Source of the DNA: Amycolatopsis anabasis
GTDB taxonomy: Bacteria; Actinomycetota; Actinomycetes; Mycobacteriales; Pseudonocardiaceae
Assembly: GCF_009765355.1 (NCBI RefSeq)
Contig: NZ_VTHK01000032.1
Location: 1 to 64,000, forward strand
Reading direction: 5' to 3'
Length of the DNA stretch: 64,000 bases
A model generated the notes under the pieces. The model was not told the DNA's origin. It saw only the letters and a list, made by a program, of their open reading frames with translations, and did no database searches. Both the position numbers and the translations under genes were made by a program. Shown here one piece after another: positions 44,381 through 53,067 of this stretch; the stretch's first letter is position 1; every line of letters begins with the position of its first letter.

Positions 44381-44608
44381 ATGGGCGAACTGTGCGAAAT
44401 CCTGCGGGAAATAGGCGTCGAAGAAAACGAGATCGCCGCGGATCGCCAGCTGCGATCCCACCTGGCCCTCGATTCGACCGAGACGGTCGAGCTGGAGGAG
44501 GAACTGCGCCGCCGGTTCGGCGTTGTGGTCGACCTGTGGGACAAGCACGACTACACGATCGCCGAGCTGGCGGCCCGGATCGACGACGCCCGCGCGCAGC
44601 GGGCCTGA
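44381..44608 (+). CDS. Free-standing aryl/peptidyl carrier protein
   Basis: A 75-residue carrier protein with phosphopantetheine Ser in HLALDSTETVELEEELRRRFGV. The acidic helix 2 that follows the Ser is typical of carrier proteins. The DST motif is used in several small aryl carrier proteins. No ribosome site is visible before ATG 44381, so it may be leaderless. It is followed after 13 bp by the ligase gene; together they would load picolinate and present it to the KS of the PKS-NRPS. Confidence 0.85.
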   Translation: MGELCEILREIGVEENEIAADRQLRSHLALDSTETVELEEELRRRFGVVVDLWDKHDYTIAELAARIDDARAQRA

Positions 44609-44621
44609 GGGGAGAATTCCG

Positions 44622-46250
44622 GTGCGGGAGACGTTGAGCAGGATCGACCAGGGACGGGCGCGGCGCTACCGGCGGGAGGGGATCTGGGGCCCCGAGCGGG
44701 TGGACGAGACCGTGCTCGCGGGCGCGCTGTCCCGGCCCGGCGAACTCGCCCTGAGCTGCGGAGACCGGCGGCTCACCCACGGCGAACTCGCTGCCGCGGT
44801 GCGCGCCGCGGCGAAACGGCTCCACGCGCGCGGAATCCGGCGCGGTGACGCGGTGATCGTGCAGTTGCCGAACGAGCCGGAGCTGGTCGTGCTGACGCTC
44901 GCGCTGTCGAGCATCGGCGCCCCGCCGGTGCTGACGCCGACCGCCCTGCGGGACTACGAACTCGACCACATCGTGCGGATCACCCAGCCGGTCGCGATCG
45001 CCGTACCGGAGAAACTGGCGCGCTTCGACCACTTCGCGATGGCGCGGCGCCTGCGGGACGCCCACCCGTGCCTGCGCACCCTGCTGGTGTCCGATGTGGA
45101 CGATGGGGACGCGGTCGGGCTGGCCGCCCTGTGCGCCCCGCCCGCGGCAGGGGAATCGCTGCCCGACGCCGAACCCGCCCAGCTCGACGATCCCGCGCTG
45201 TGCCTGCTCTCCAACGGAACCACCGGACCGCCGAAGGTGATCCCGCGGTTGCAGGAGGCCTACGACTACCAGCTGCGGGTCACCCCGGAAGTCGCGGGCG
45301 TGGGCCCCGATTCGGTGTACCTCGCGGTCATGCCCGCGACCCACGGGTTCGTGCTCGGCTGCCCGGGTGTGCTCGGCACGATCGGGGCCGGTGGCCGGGT
45401 GGTGCTCGGCGCGTCGGCCGAACCGGAGGCCGCGTTCGAACTGATCGAGCGGGAGCGGGTCACCCACACCACGCTGGTGCCCGCGCTGGCCGAGCGCTGG
45501 GTGGCGGCGGCCAAGGACACCGGGTACGACCTGTCCAGCCTGCGCGTTCTGCAGGTCGGCGGGGCCCGCCCGCGCCGCAGCCAGATCGAACAGGTGCCCG
45601 CGGTGCTCGGGTGCCGGGTGCAGCAGTGCTACGGGATGAGCGAGGGCCTGCTGAACTACACCGCCCTGGACGATCCGGACGACGTCGCTTTCGACACGCA
45701 GGGCCGGCCGGTCTCGCCGGTGGACGAGATCCGGATCGTGCGCGAGGACGGATCCGAGGCGGCGCCGGGGGAGGTCGGCGAACTGCTGACCCGCGGCCCG
45801 TACACGGTCGCCGGGTACTACGCCGATCCGGACGCCAACGCGAAGAACTTCACCGGGGACGGGTTCTACCGCACCGGCGATCTGGTCAGCGTGCACCAGC
45901 CGTCGGGTTCGCTCGTGGTGGAGGGCCGCAGCCGGGACGTGATCAACCGCGGTGGGGAGAAGATCCCGGCCGCGGAACTCGAACTGCTCGCCGCCGAGCA
46001 CCCCGCGGTGGCGGCCGCCGCGGTGATCGGCGCGCCGCATCCGCGGTACGGCGAAGTCGTCTGCCTGTTCGTGGTCGCCCGGGACGGCGACACCGCGCCA
46101 GGACTGCGGGAGATCCGCCGGTTCCTGCAGGATCGGGGACTGGCCCGGTTCAAGCTGCCCGAGCGCATCGAGGTCGTCGACGCGCTCCCGTACCTCGGCA
46201 TCGGCAAGGTCGACAAGAAAACCCTGCGCGCCAACGCCCACTTCGACTGA
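44622..46250 (+). CDS. Aryl-acid AMP ligase (DhbE-like; predicted picolinate)
   Basis: 542 residues of the ANL superfamily. SNGTTGPPKVIPRL is the P-loop, YGMSEGLLNYTALDDP and TQGRPVSP match DhbE-type enzymes, and the C-terminal GIGKVDKKTL carries the acylation Lys. By eye the pocket aligns to DhbE as follows: Asn235 to Gly, Tyr236 to Phe, Ser240 to Cys, Val329 to Cys, Val337 to Leu. Loss of Asn235, which holds the acid and 2-hydroxyl of dihydroxybenzoate, fits an acid without that hydroxyl, such as picolinate. GTG 44622 has GGGGAG 7 bp upstream. In one transcript with the carrier protein. Confidence 0.88.
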   Translation: MRETLSRIDQGRARRYRREGIWGPERVDETVLAGALSRPGELALSCGDRRLTHGELAAAVRAAAKRLHARGIRRGDAVIVQLPNEPELVVLTLALSSIGAPPVLTPTALRDYELDHIVRITQPVAIAVPEKLARFDHFAMARRLRDAHPCLRTLLVSDVDDGDAVGLAALCAPPAAGESLPDAEPAQLDDPALCLLSNGTTGPPKVIPRLQEAYDYQLRVTPEVAGVGPDSVYLAVMPATHGFVLGCPGVLGTIGAGGRVVLGASAEPEAAFELIERERVTHTTLVPALAERWVAAAKDTGYDLSSLRVLQVGGARPRRSQIEQVPAVLGCRVQQCYGMSEGLLNYTALDDPDDVAFDTQGRPVSPVDEIRIVREDGSEAAPGEVGELLTRGPYTVAGYYADPDANAKNFTGDGFYRTGDLVSVHQPSGSLVVEGRSRDVINRGGEKIPAAELELLAAEHPAVAAAAVIGAPHPRYGEVVCLFVVARDGDTAPGLREIRRFLQDRGLARFKLPERIEVVDALPYLGIGKVDKKTLRANAHFD

Positions 46251-46298
46251 TCATGCACTGATCCGAAAACAGAAGAATTTCCGCTGGGGAGCGGACTC

Positions 46299-46340
46299 GT
46301 TTCGGACGTGCGAGTTCCCCGTTTCGGTAGGCGAGTTCCC
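46299..46340. repeat. Degenerate short repeat pair, same family as 432-494
   Basis: Two units beginning GTTTCGG (46299 and 46321) and ending CGAGTTCCC are spaced 21-22 bp. The complement of the repeat at 432-494 has the matching order GTTCGGGGCGGTGAGTTGCAC. The surrounding 46251-46554 gap (304 bp) has no gene and also carries GC-rich stretches around 46340-46385. Confidence 0.5.
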
Positions 46341-46554
46341 AGCCGGGCGCCCGGCGAGCGCGGCGCGAAGCCGCGCGCTGAGAAACCCCAGTGCAGGACT
46401 CGTGCTGGTGGCGGCCGAGCACGAGGGTAGGTCGTGAGTATTTCGGCCGGTCAGCACCGGTCTCCCCGCGGCTAAGTGCGGCACCTATTGGTCAGGAGGA
46501 CCCGCCTGCGCACGGCAGCGCTGAATTGTCGGAGGTCGTGGCTATCCTTCGGGC

Positions 46555-46935
46555 ATGCTCGATCACATCGGTGTTCAGGTGGCTGACGTCGAGGCGTCGC
46601 TCGCCTTCTACCTGCGTACGTTCGCCCCGATCGGTATCCGCGAGGTGATGCGCTTCCCGTACGGCGACAGTCTCGTCGTCGGCCTGTCCGGGTCTGACGG
46701 CAATCCGGACTTCTGGCTCAGTCCCGCCACCAGCACCGAGACTCGGGAACTGCATCTGGCTTTCCGCGCCCTCGACCGTCAGGCCGTGGACGCGGTGCAT
46801 GAGGCCGCGGTGCGGGCGGGTGTCGAGGTGCTGCACGCTCCGCGCGAGTGGCCCGAGTACCACCCGGGTTACTACGGCGTGTTCCTGCGCGATCTCGACG
46901 GCCACAACGTCGAGGCCGTGTATCACGGTGACTAG
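46555..46935 (+). CDS. VOC-family (glyoxalase-like) protein
   Basis: 126 residues, a complete VOC module pair: LDHIGVQVADVEASLAFY with the first metal His, ELHLAFRALDRQAVDAVHEAA, and YYGVFLRDLDGHNVEAVYH with the final Glu. Metal ligands His and Glu are present. The type is common in proteobacteria and actinobacteria and of unknown substrate. It lies inside the cluster by position but is separated by a repeat on one side and a strong terminator on the other, so membership in the pathway is doubtful; a resistance/binding role is possible. Confidence 0.85.
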   Translation: MLDHIGVQVADVEASLAFYLRTFAPIGIREVMRFPYGDSLVVGLSGSDGNPDFWLSPATSTETRELHLAFRALDRQAVDAVHEAAVRAGVEVLHAPREWPEYHPGYYGVFLRDLDGHNVEAVYHGD

Positions 46936-47102
46936 GTCTCGGCCCCCGGCGAAGCCACCACCAGCGGCAACACATCAAACGTCACAATCTGCCGCTTGTG
47001 AGGCCAGGTCGCCGATGTGCCGCACTTGGCCGACGAAGTCATCCCTGTGCGTTGTCAGGTGCGGCCGTTGAGGGAGGTGACCAGGGGGCGCCTTCTTGGG
47101 TG

Positions 47103-47150
47103 GGTCGTGAGTGGTACGGGCGGTTCCAACCGCCCTAACCGGTCACGACC
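47103..47150. terminator. Strong bidirectional hairpin (and intergenic repeat copy B)
   Basis: A 48-bp near-perfect inverted repeat: GGTCGTGA...TCACGACC outside, then GGT/ACC, then GGGCGGTT/AACCGCCC, with symmetric 2-nt internal loops and a 2-nt centre. It lies between the convergent VOC and FAD-monooxygenase genes. Its core and left flank (CTTCTTGGG) recur at 6962-7017. Confidence 0.85.
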
Positions 47151-47155
47151 GCGCA

Positions 47156-48256
47156 CTAGGGTTTCGGGACGTTCTTGGCCACCACCAGGGTGTCCTCGCG
47201 CCATTCGTCCCGGGTCTCGCCCGCCTGCGGGAACAGATCGTGCACCGCGGTGACCGACTCCCGCTGCGTGTGCTCGGTGAGGCCGCGGTTCTCCGTTTCC
47301 CAGGTGTCCAGCGCGAGTTCCACGTCCGCGCCGGCGGCCACGATCCGGGCGAGGTTGAGGGCGTTCATCATCGCGGTCCCCGCACCCTGCCCGATCGTCG
47401 GCGGCATCGCGTGCGCCGCGTCCCCGACGATCGCGACCCGGCCCGCCGACCACCGGGTCAGCCGCACCACCTCGTAGCGGTCGTATCGCGGCGCCTCCGG
47501 CAGTTCGGCCAGAACCGGCTCCAGGGTGGGGAAGGAGGCCGTCCAGACCGCGGGATCCAACGGCAGGCGCAACGCGCTGTCGTCGGCGGTCGCGCCGAGG
47601 AGGAGGTACAGGTCCTCGGTGTTGCACGGAACGTAGAGGACCCGGCGTTTTCGCGCGATGTTCCAGTAGTTCACGTAGTTGCGCCACCGGCCGTCCCGGC
47701 CCGGTGCGCGGTCGAGCGGCACCAGGAAGCGGTAGAGGCCGAAGTCGAACACCTGGTGCTCGTCGAGCAGGCCCAGCGAATCGCGGACCGCCGAACGGAT
47801 CCCGTCCGCGCCCACCACGAGATCGGCCGTCCACCGCCGGCCGTCGGCGGTCACCAGTTCGCCGTCGCGCCCGGCGGCGATCGCGCGGGATCCGGTGCGG
47901 ATCTCCACCCCCGCCGCCACGGCCTGCTCGTGCAGGGCCTCGAAGAGGTCCTGGCGGGTGAGCGTGATCATCCGCAGCCCGCCGGGGAGCGGGAACGGGC
48001 GCGTGCCCAGCTGGCTGCCCGCCGAATCGCATTCCTCCCACAACGAGGCCTCGTGGTAGCGGGACAGCGCCCGGTCGGTGGCCCCGAGTTCGTTGAGTAC
48101 CTGGAGTCCGTTCTCCCACAAGAAGATTCCGGCCCCGAAGGCGCGTGGCTCGGGGCTTTGCTCGTGCACGCGGACCCGCCACCCCCGGCGGGCGAGTTCG
48201 GTGGCCACGGTCAGCCCGGCGAACCCGGCGCCCGCGATTTCCGCTGTTCGATTCAT
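47156..48256 (-). CDS. Class A FAD-dependent monooxygenase
   Basis: 366 residues of the PHBH/salicylate-hydroxylase type. FAD motif IAGAGFAGLTVATELARRG at the start, DG motif VVGADGIRSAVRDS, GD motif AIVGDAAHAMPPTIGQG. Such enzymes hydroxylate electron-rich rings using NAD(P)H and are self-sufficient. In a bipyridine pathway a ring hydroxylation (the 4-oxygen) or decarboxylative oxidation is a possible job. It is the last gene of a leftward three-gene run with the LuxC- and LuxE-like genes (16-bp gap to LuxC). Confidence 0.9.
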   Translation of the reverse strand: MNRTAEIAGAGFAGLTVATELARRGWRVRVHEQSPEPRAFGAGIFLWENGLQVLNELGATDRALSRYHEASLWEECDSAGSQLGTRPFPLPGGLRMITLTRQDLFEALHEQAVAAGVEIRTGSRAIAAGRDGELVTADGRRWTADLVVGADGIRSAVRDSLGLLDEHQVFDFGLYRFLVPLDRAPGRDGRWRNYVNYWNIARKRRVLYVPCNTEDLYLLLGATADDSALRLPLDPAVWTASFPTLEPVLAELPEAPRYDRYEVVRLTRWSAGRVAIVGDAAHAMPPTIGQGAGTAMMNALNLARIVAAGADVELALDTWETENRGLTEHTQRESVTAVHDLFPQAGETRDEWREDTLVVAKNVPKP

Positions 48257-48272
48257 GCTGTTCAGGTCCCCG

Positions 48273-49658
48273 CTAATCGACGATCACGGCCTTGGAACGC
48301 ATCAGGAACTCGCCGAGGTAGCCCTCGTGCGGCAGGCCCGGGCGCGTCCAGGTCGTCGGATGGTCCCCGATGTGGATCTTGCTGATGGTCGGCTCCTCGA
48401 CCAGTGCCGTGATCAGCTCGGGGTCGTCGGTGACCGCGGTGAGCGCCAGCGTGTCGCGCAGCGGGGCCAGGCCGTCGGCACGCGACCAGGGCGCCACCCA
48501 CACGCACGGGAAGCCCATTTCGATCCGCGCCTGCGGGGCGTCGGCCCGGTCGAGCAGGAACACCGCCGGGCGCAGCACCGCCGAGCCGTCGCCGAGTTCC
48601 TCGGCGATCGTGTCCCCGCCGAGCAACGCCTTCGCGTCACCCGCCTTCGCGTGCAGGTATTCGTCGATGGCGCGGGCGGTGTCGGCCTGGGTCACCGGCA
48701 GCGCCGCGCGCTCGTCGCCGGGCGGGAGCGAAGGCAACGCGCCCAGCCGCTCGGCGAGCGCCGCGGCCACGGGTGCGGGATCGCCCTCGACGAAGACCGC
48801 GGTGGCGTTGATGCAGCCGGTCCCGGCCTGGCTCGCGACCGAATCCACGATCGTGTCCAGGTGCCGCGTGAAGTCCGCGCCGGCGGTGAGCAGAACCTTC
48901 GACCGGCCGGGTCCCTGCGGCAGGACGAGGGTGCTGGCCTGGTACTTCTGGACCACCTCGTCGGCGCCGAACGCGATGGCCACGTCCGCTTCCGCGATCA
49001 GCCGGTCGGCCGTCGCGTGGTCGGTGGGCAGCAGCATGACCTGGTCGTCGCCGTAACCCGCCTGCCGGAGCGCGGCGACCAGCCGGTGCGGGGTGAACGG
49101 TTCGCGCCGGGACGGCCGCACCGCCACCCGGTAGCCGAGCGCCAGGGCCTCCAGCCACGCCGTGTGCACCGCGGGTGTGTTGGCCGGGGCGTGGACGACG
49201 AGCACCTCACCGCGTCGCGCCCACACCCCGGAGCCCAGTTTCGTGTTCGGATCCTGCCAGTCCTCCGCCGCACCGGCCGGGCGAGCCATACCGGCGCTCT
49301 CGTACGCCAGCGCGGCGTAGTCGCCGACCCGCCGCGTCGCCTCGCGCACCCCGGAGATCGGCATCCCGGACACCGCGGCCACGGTCCGCTGGAAGGAATC
49401 GGCGGAGACCCCGTCCACCGAGCCGTCGGCGAACAACCGGCCCGCCTCGGTCAGGAGTTCCCGGCGCCGGGCCGGTTCCGGCGCCCGCGCCTTGCGCAAC
49501 GCCCGGATGCTGCGCTGCGCGAACAGCCAGGGCACCAGGCTCAGTTCGGCCACCGGGTTCGCCGCGACATCGGAGACCAGTTCCAGGTTGCGACTCCGGT
49601 ACGGGCCGCTCGCGCCCAGCGCGTCCAGCCGGGCCAGCGGCGTGGAAACGGCCGGCAC
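48273..49658 (-). CDS. LuxC-like acyl reductase (aldehyde dehydrogenase superfamily)
   Basis: 461 residues with the LuxC/ALDH-like pattern: VLVVHAPANTPAVHTAWLEALALG for the cofactor region, AIAFGADEVVQKYQAS, and the catalytic Cys at about residue 277 in SQAGTGCINATAVFVEG. LuxC reduces an activated acyl group to aldehyde with NADPH. Its GTG starts one base after the stop of the LuxE-like gene, so the pair is coupled and probably works as a carboxylate reductase. In the caerulomycin pathway an acid must be reduced before oxime formation, which fits. No luciferase genes are near, so bioluminescence is excluded. Confidence 0.82.
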   Translation of the reverse strand: MPAVSTPLARLDALGASGPYRSRNLELVSDVAANPVAELSLVPWLFAQRSIRALRKARAPEPARRRELLTEAGRLFADGSVDGVSADSFQRTVAAVSGMPISGVREATRRVGDYAALAYESAGMARPAGAAEDWQDPNTKLGSGVWARRGEVLVVHAPANTPAVHTAWLEALALGYRVAVRPSRREPFTPHRLVAALRQAGYGDDQVMLLPTDHATADRLIAEADVAIAFGADEVVQKYQASTLVLPQGPGRSKVLLTAGADFTRHLDTIVDSVASQAGTGCINATAVFVEGDPAPVAAALAERLGALPSLPPGDERAALPVTQADTARAIDEYLHAKAGDAKALLGGDTIAEELGDGSAVLRPAVFLLDRADAPQARIEMGFPCVWVAPWSRADGLAPLRDTLALTAVTDDPELITALVEEPTISKIHIGDHPTTWTRPGLPHEGYLGEFLMRSKAVIVD

Positions 49659-49659
49659 G

Positions 49660-50766
49660 TCAGTAAACCCCTTCGATCACCTTGGTGTCGCCGAACTCCT
49701 GGACCGGCTTGACTTCGGAGACCGCGTCGCCGGTGTACCCGCGCCCGTGCGGGTGCCGGGTCGCGACGTCCCGCTCCAGGTTGTTGGGCAGGAACAGGTT
49801 TCGCGTGATGTGGTGGGAAACGACCTGCCCGCGTTCGCCGTACGGCACGTTCTCGCCGGTTTCCGGGTCGATCACCGAGAACATCGAGAACGGGGAAGGC
49901 GGATCGAAGACCGCCGGCTCGCCGTCCGGCGTACCGGGCCGCTCCGGGATCCCGCAGAAGATCATCGTGCTGCCGAAGATGCCGACGATGTTGGCCTTCG
50001 GGAAGACCTCGGACCGCAGCAGCTGGCGGGTGTCCTCGTCCATGGACGCGCCGCTCCAGGTGATCGTGGCGACCTTCTCGTTGATCAGGTCCACCAGGTG
50101 ATCGCGCGTGCAGACCGCCTCCAGCAGCGGCGGGGTGATGGCCAGGATGCCGATGTCCTGGCTCTGCAGGATCCACTCCATCTGGTCGACGAGATGGTTG
50201 ACGTAGGCCTTGAGCTCGTCCACGGCGCCGCGGGCGACGCAGCCCTTCGCCCAGCGCGGGTCCAGGTCGAGGGTGAAGAAGATGCCGCCGAAGCGCGCCG
50301 CGGTGTCCCGGGCGAGCGAGCCGACCATATGCGGTCCGGCCGGCACCACGCCGAGCCAGTTGGCGCCGGGGGTGACCCCGTGCTCGGTCAGCCGGTCGTA
50401 GTACCAGGACCAGGACTGCTCCCGGACGTCGGGCAGGACGAACACCCGCTTGGGCGTCCCGGTGGTGCCCCCGCTCTCGCCCACGACCGGCGCCGAGTCG
50501 ATGCCGAGGGCTTGGTATCCCTTCGGCACCAGGCTTTCCAGCCGGATGTCGCGGAGTTCGTCGACGATGTTCGGGAACAGCGTCAGATCGTCCACGGTCC
50601 GGACGTCCTTGCGCGGATCGAAGTCGAGGGACTTCGCGCGCTCCAGCCAGAACTCCGAACCGGTCTTCGGGTCGAAATGCCAGGCCACCGCCTCTTGGAC
50701 GAGATCGGCTGCGTCGGGCGGGCTACCCCATGCCATGTCCAGTGCGGATGCGGCACGTGCGGTCAT
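49660..50766 (-). CDS. LuxE/EsmB-like acyl-activating enzyme
   Basis: 368 residues related to LuxE acyl-protein synthetase and to phenazine-pathway ANL-like proteins. ESGGTTGTPKRVFVLPD is the nucleotide-binding loop, IFGSTMIFCGIPE the central core, and the C-terminal RGYTGDAVSEV resembles an ANL hinge; the usual C-terminal ANL subdomain is missing. It would adenylate a carboxylic acid and pass it to the LuxC-like reductase. ATG 50766 is chosen because AAGGAG lies 7 bp upstream and the longer frame loses coding bias. Confidence 0.8.
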   Translation of the reverse strand: MTARAASALDMAWGSPPDAADLVQEAVAWHFDPKTGSEFWLERAKSLDFDPRKDVRTVDDLTLFPNIVDELRDIRLESLVPKGYQALGIDSAPVVGESGGTTGTPKRVFVLPDVREQSWSWYYDRLTEHGVTPGANWLGVVPAGPHMVGSLARDTAARFGGIFFTLDLDPRWAKGCVARGAVDELKAYVNHLVDQMEWILQSQDIGILAITPPLLEAVCTRDHLVDLINEKVATITWSGASMDEDTRQLLRSEVFPKANIVGIFGSTMIFCGIPERPGTPDGEPAVFDPPSPFSMFSVIDPETGENVPYGERGQVVSHHITRNLFLPNNLERDVATRHPHGRGYTGDAVSEVKPVQEFGDTKVIEGVY

Positions 50767-51189
50767 AGCCTCACTCCTTGCGTTCGTGGTGGGTGGCCGG
50801 TCGACCCGGACGCGGATGGCGGCCTCGTCCCAGGATGAGCGCTGACCCCGCAAAAGTCCCTGCGGTAGTACCGAAGTCTTTGCCGAAGGCCCAAGCCCGG
50901 GGGGTTGACGTGCGGCGAGCACACCCGGCCGCCGCGGGTGTTGAGACTTCAATTCCATCGAGAACATTTCACTCCCGGTGCACGGTATTTCTCTCGGTGT
51001 ATGCGAATTTGGGTGAGTTTCCAACTTTCGGCGATTTCCTGCGATTATCGCACGCACGACTGGAATTTCCCCTAGCTAACGTTTGACGCGATCCGTCGTT
51101 CGTCGTGCGACAATCTTGGTGAAAGATCTTTTATTTGTCGCGCGTGTATTTGCGACCCGAAATCATTCTTACGCGATCGAGGTATTTTC
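50767..51189. promoter_or_regulatory. Divergent intergenic region between reductase operon and FAD hydroxylase
   Basis: 423 bp, clearly AT-richer than its flanks from about 50940 on. It must carry promoters in both directions. A TTGACG (51083-51088) lies about 100 bp before the hydroxylase start, but the spacing to the best -10-like GACAAT is 20 bp, so I do not define a promoter. No gene seen. Confidence 0.5.
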
Positions 51190-52803
51190 ATGCCCGAATT
51201 CAAGACCAGAGTCCTGATCACCGGTGCTGGACCGGTGGGGCTGTCCACCGCCTTCTTCCTCGCCTGTCAGGGGATCCGCCCCGTCGTCATCGAGAAGCGA
51301 GCGGCGACCTCGGTGTACCCGCGGGCGTCGACGAGCATGCGCACGCTGGAGATATTCCGTTCGTTCGGCCTCGCCCCGCAGCTCGGCCGATTGGGCTGGG
51401 TCAACTACGGTCCTTCGCGCGCGGTGTACATGGACTGCGCCGTGGGAACCACGTTCGCCGAATCCGAGGCGCCGCCGAGCCACACCCGGCGGTTGGAGGA
51501 GTGCAGCCCGGCCGAATCCCGGATGGTGCCGCAGAACCTGCTGGAAGTGGTGCTGCTGCGGGAAGTGCGTCGCCGCGGGGGAGAGGTGCGGTTCGACACC
51601 CGGCTGACCGGGTTCGAGCAGAACGGATCCGGCGTGCGCGCCACGCTGGCCGACACGCGCAGCGGTGCGAGTTCCGAGGTTCGCGCCGAGTACCTGGTCG
51701 CCGCGGATGGCGCCAACAGCGATGTCCGGGACATGCTCGGCATCGGGATGCCCGACCGGGAGGTCGCCGGGCATCTCACCACCGCGTTCCACCAGACCGA
51801 CCTCGGCCCGATCATGCACAAATGGCGCGCCCACCTCTGCCTGGTGCGCAACGACGAGGTGTACTCCACCCTGTATTCGTTCGACGGGCGCGACAAGTGG
51901 TCCACCCATTTCCTGGGGTATCCGGGCAAACCGGACGGTCCGGCCGAACTCGGCGCGGACCTGATCGCGAAACTGCTGCGCGCGACCATCGGCGACGACA
52001 CCGTCACCAGCAACGTCATCTCGGCGAATCCCTGGGTGGCCCAGATCGGCATCGCGTCGTCCTTCCGGCGGGGCAGGGTCTTCCTGGCGGGTGACTCGGC
52101 CCATGTGCAGACGTCCGCGGGCGGGCTCGGGATGAACACCGGTATCCAGGACGGGCACAATCTGGCCTGGAAACTCGCCGCGGTCCTGCAGGGGCAGGCG
52201 GACGCGAAGTTGTTGGACACTTACGAACCGGAACGCCAAGCCGCCGCCCTGGACTCCCTCCGGCTGTCCCGGAACCAGTTCCGGGCCTTCGTGGGCGATT
52301 CGGAAAGCGCGGAATCGGTGCACGAATCGACCTCCACCGACTACCTGCGCGGTCTGATGTTCTACCGCTATCAATCCGCCGCGATTCTCGGCGAGAACAA
52401 CGGCGACGGCGAACTCGGCGTCCTCGACGACGACGCACGACCGGGTTACCGCCTGCCCCATTGCTGGCTCTCGGAAAACGGCGATACCCTTTCCACAGTG
52501 GACGTGTCGGGCGGGGGCTGGCTGCTGCTCGCGCGGTCGGACGGGCACGATTGGCTGTCCGCGGCCGTGGACGCCGGGCGGACCTGGGGGATCGACCTCC
52601 GCGCGCATCGGGTCACACCCGACGGCCGCGACGGCGCGCTCGGCGACCGGGACGGGAAGTTCGCGGAAGTGGCCGGATTCGGCCCGGAGGGAGCGGTGCT
52701 GGTACGGCCGGACGGGTTCGTCGCCTGGCGGAGCACGGGCGCGGTCTCGGACCCGTCGCGCCGGCTCACCGAGGCCGTCGGCCGGGTCCTCGGCCGCGTC
52801 TGA
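51190..52803 (+). CDS. Class A FAD-dependent aromatic hydroxylase (RdmE/MhpA-like)
   Basis: 537 residues. FAD motif ITGAGPVGLSTAFFLACQG, DG motif LVAADGANSDVRDM, GD motif VFLAGDSAHVQTSAGGLG, and a C-terminal thioredoxin-like domain from about residue 420 (GWLLLARSDGHDWLSAAV and VLVRPDGFVAWRS). Such long forms hydroxylate polyketide or phenolic rings. The likely role here is oxygenation of the bipyridine or a precursor. GAGG lies 8 bp before the ATG. It faces the LuxE/LuxC operon and is followed by the large LuxR regulator gene on the same strand. Confidence 0.9.
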   Translation: MPEFKTRVLITGAGPVGLSTAFFLACQGIRPVVIEKRAATSVYPRASTSMRTLEIFRSFGLAPQLGRLGWVNYGPSRAVYMDCAVGTTFAESEAPPSHTRRLEECSPAESRMVPQNLLEVVLLREVRRRGGEVRFDTRLTGFEQNGSGVRATLADTRSGASSEVRAEYLVAADGANSDVRDMLGIGMPDREVAGHLTTAFHQTDLGPIMHKWRAHLCLVRNDEVYSTLYSFDGRDKWSTHFLGYPGKPDGPAELGADLIAKLLRATIGDDTVTSNVISANPWVAQIGIASSFRRGRVFLAGDSAHVQTSAGGLGMNTGIQDGHNLAWKLAAVLQGQADAKLLDTYEPERQAAALDSLRLSRNQFRAFVGDSESAESVHESTSTDYLRGLMFYRYQSAAILGENNGDGELGVLDDDARPGYRLPHCWLSENGDTLSTVDVSGGGWLLLARSDGHDWLSAAVDAGRTWGIDLRAHRVTPDGRDGALGDRDGKFAEVAGFGPEGAVLVRPDGFVAWRSTGAVSDPSRRLTEAVGRVLGRV

Positions 52804-53067
52804 CGCCGGTCGCCCAGACCGGTGGCGTCATCCGGTCCGGTTGTAGAACCGGGCGATGGCGCCACCGGGTGTTGACGAACTTTGGTACGAATTTCCACCG
52901 AATAATCTTGGGTCCACTGTTTCGATCGGCTTTTCGGGTTTACAACCGGGGACCTAGTCTCGTTGTCGCGACCGAGTGCGGCTGATAATCTTTCCGTTAC
53001 CGCATGTCGGGGAATGCGAAAACGAAAGTTGAGTGAATTTGATGCACTCGGGTCCGGGGCCGGTCTG

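Noticed and set aside
46555..46935. VOC protein as a cluster self-resistance gene
   Set aside because: Bleomycin-resistance fold alone is not evidence; it is flanked by a repeat and a strong terminator, so I list it as a neutral neighbour.
48273..50766. Bioluminescence (lux) genes
   Set aside because: LuxC- and LuxE-like enzymes are present but no luciferase alpha/beta genes; the context is a biosynthetic cluster.
51083..51114. TTGACG...GACAAT as a sigma-70 promoter of the FAD hydroxylase
   Set aside because: The 20-bp spacer is too long for a confident call.
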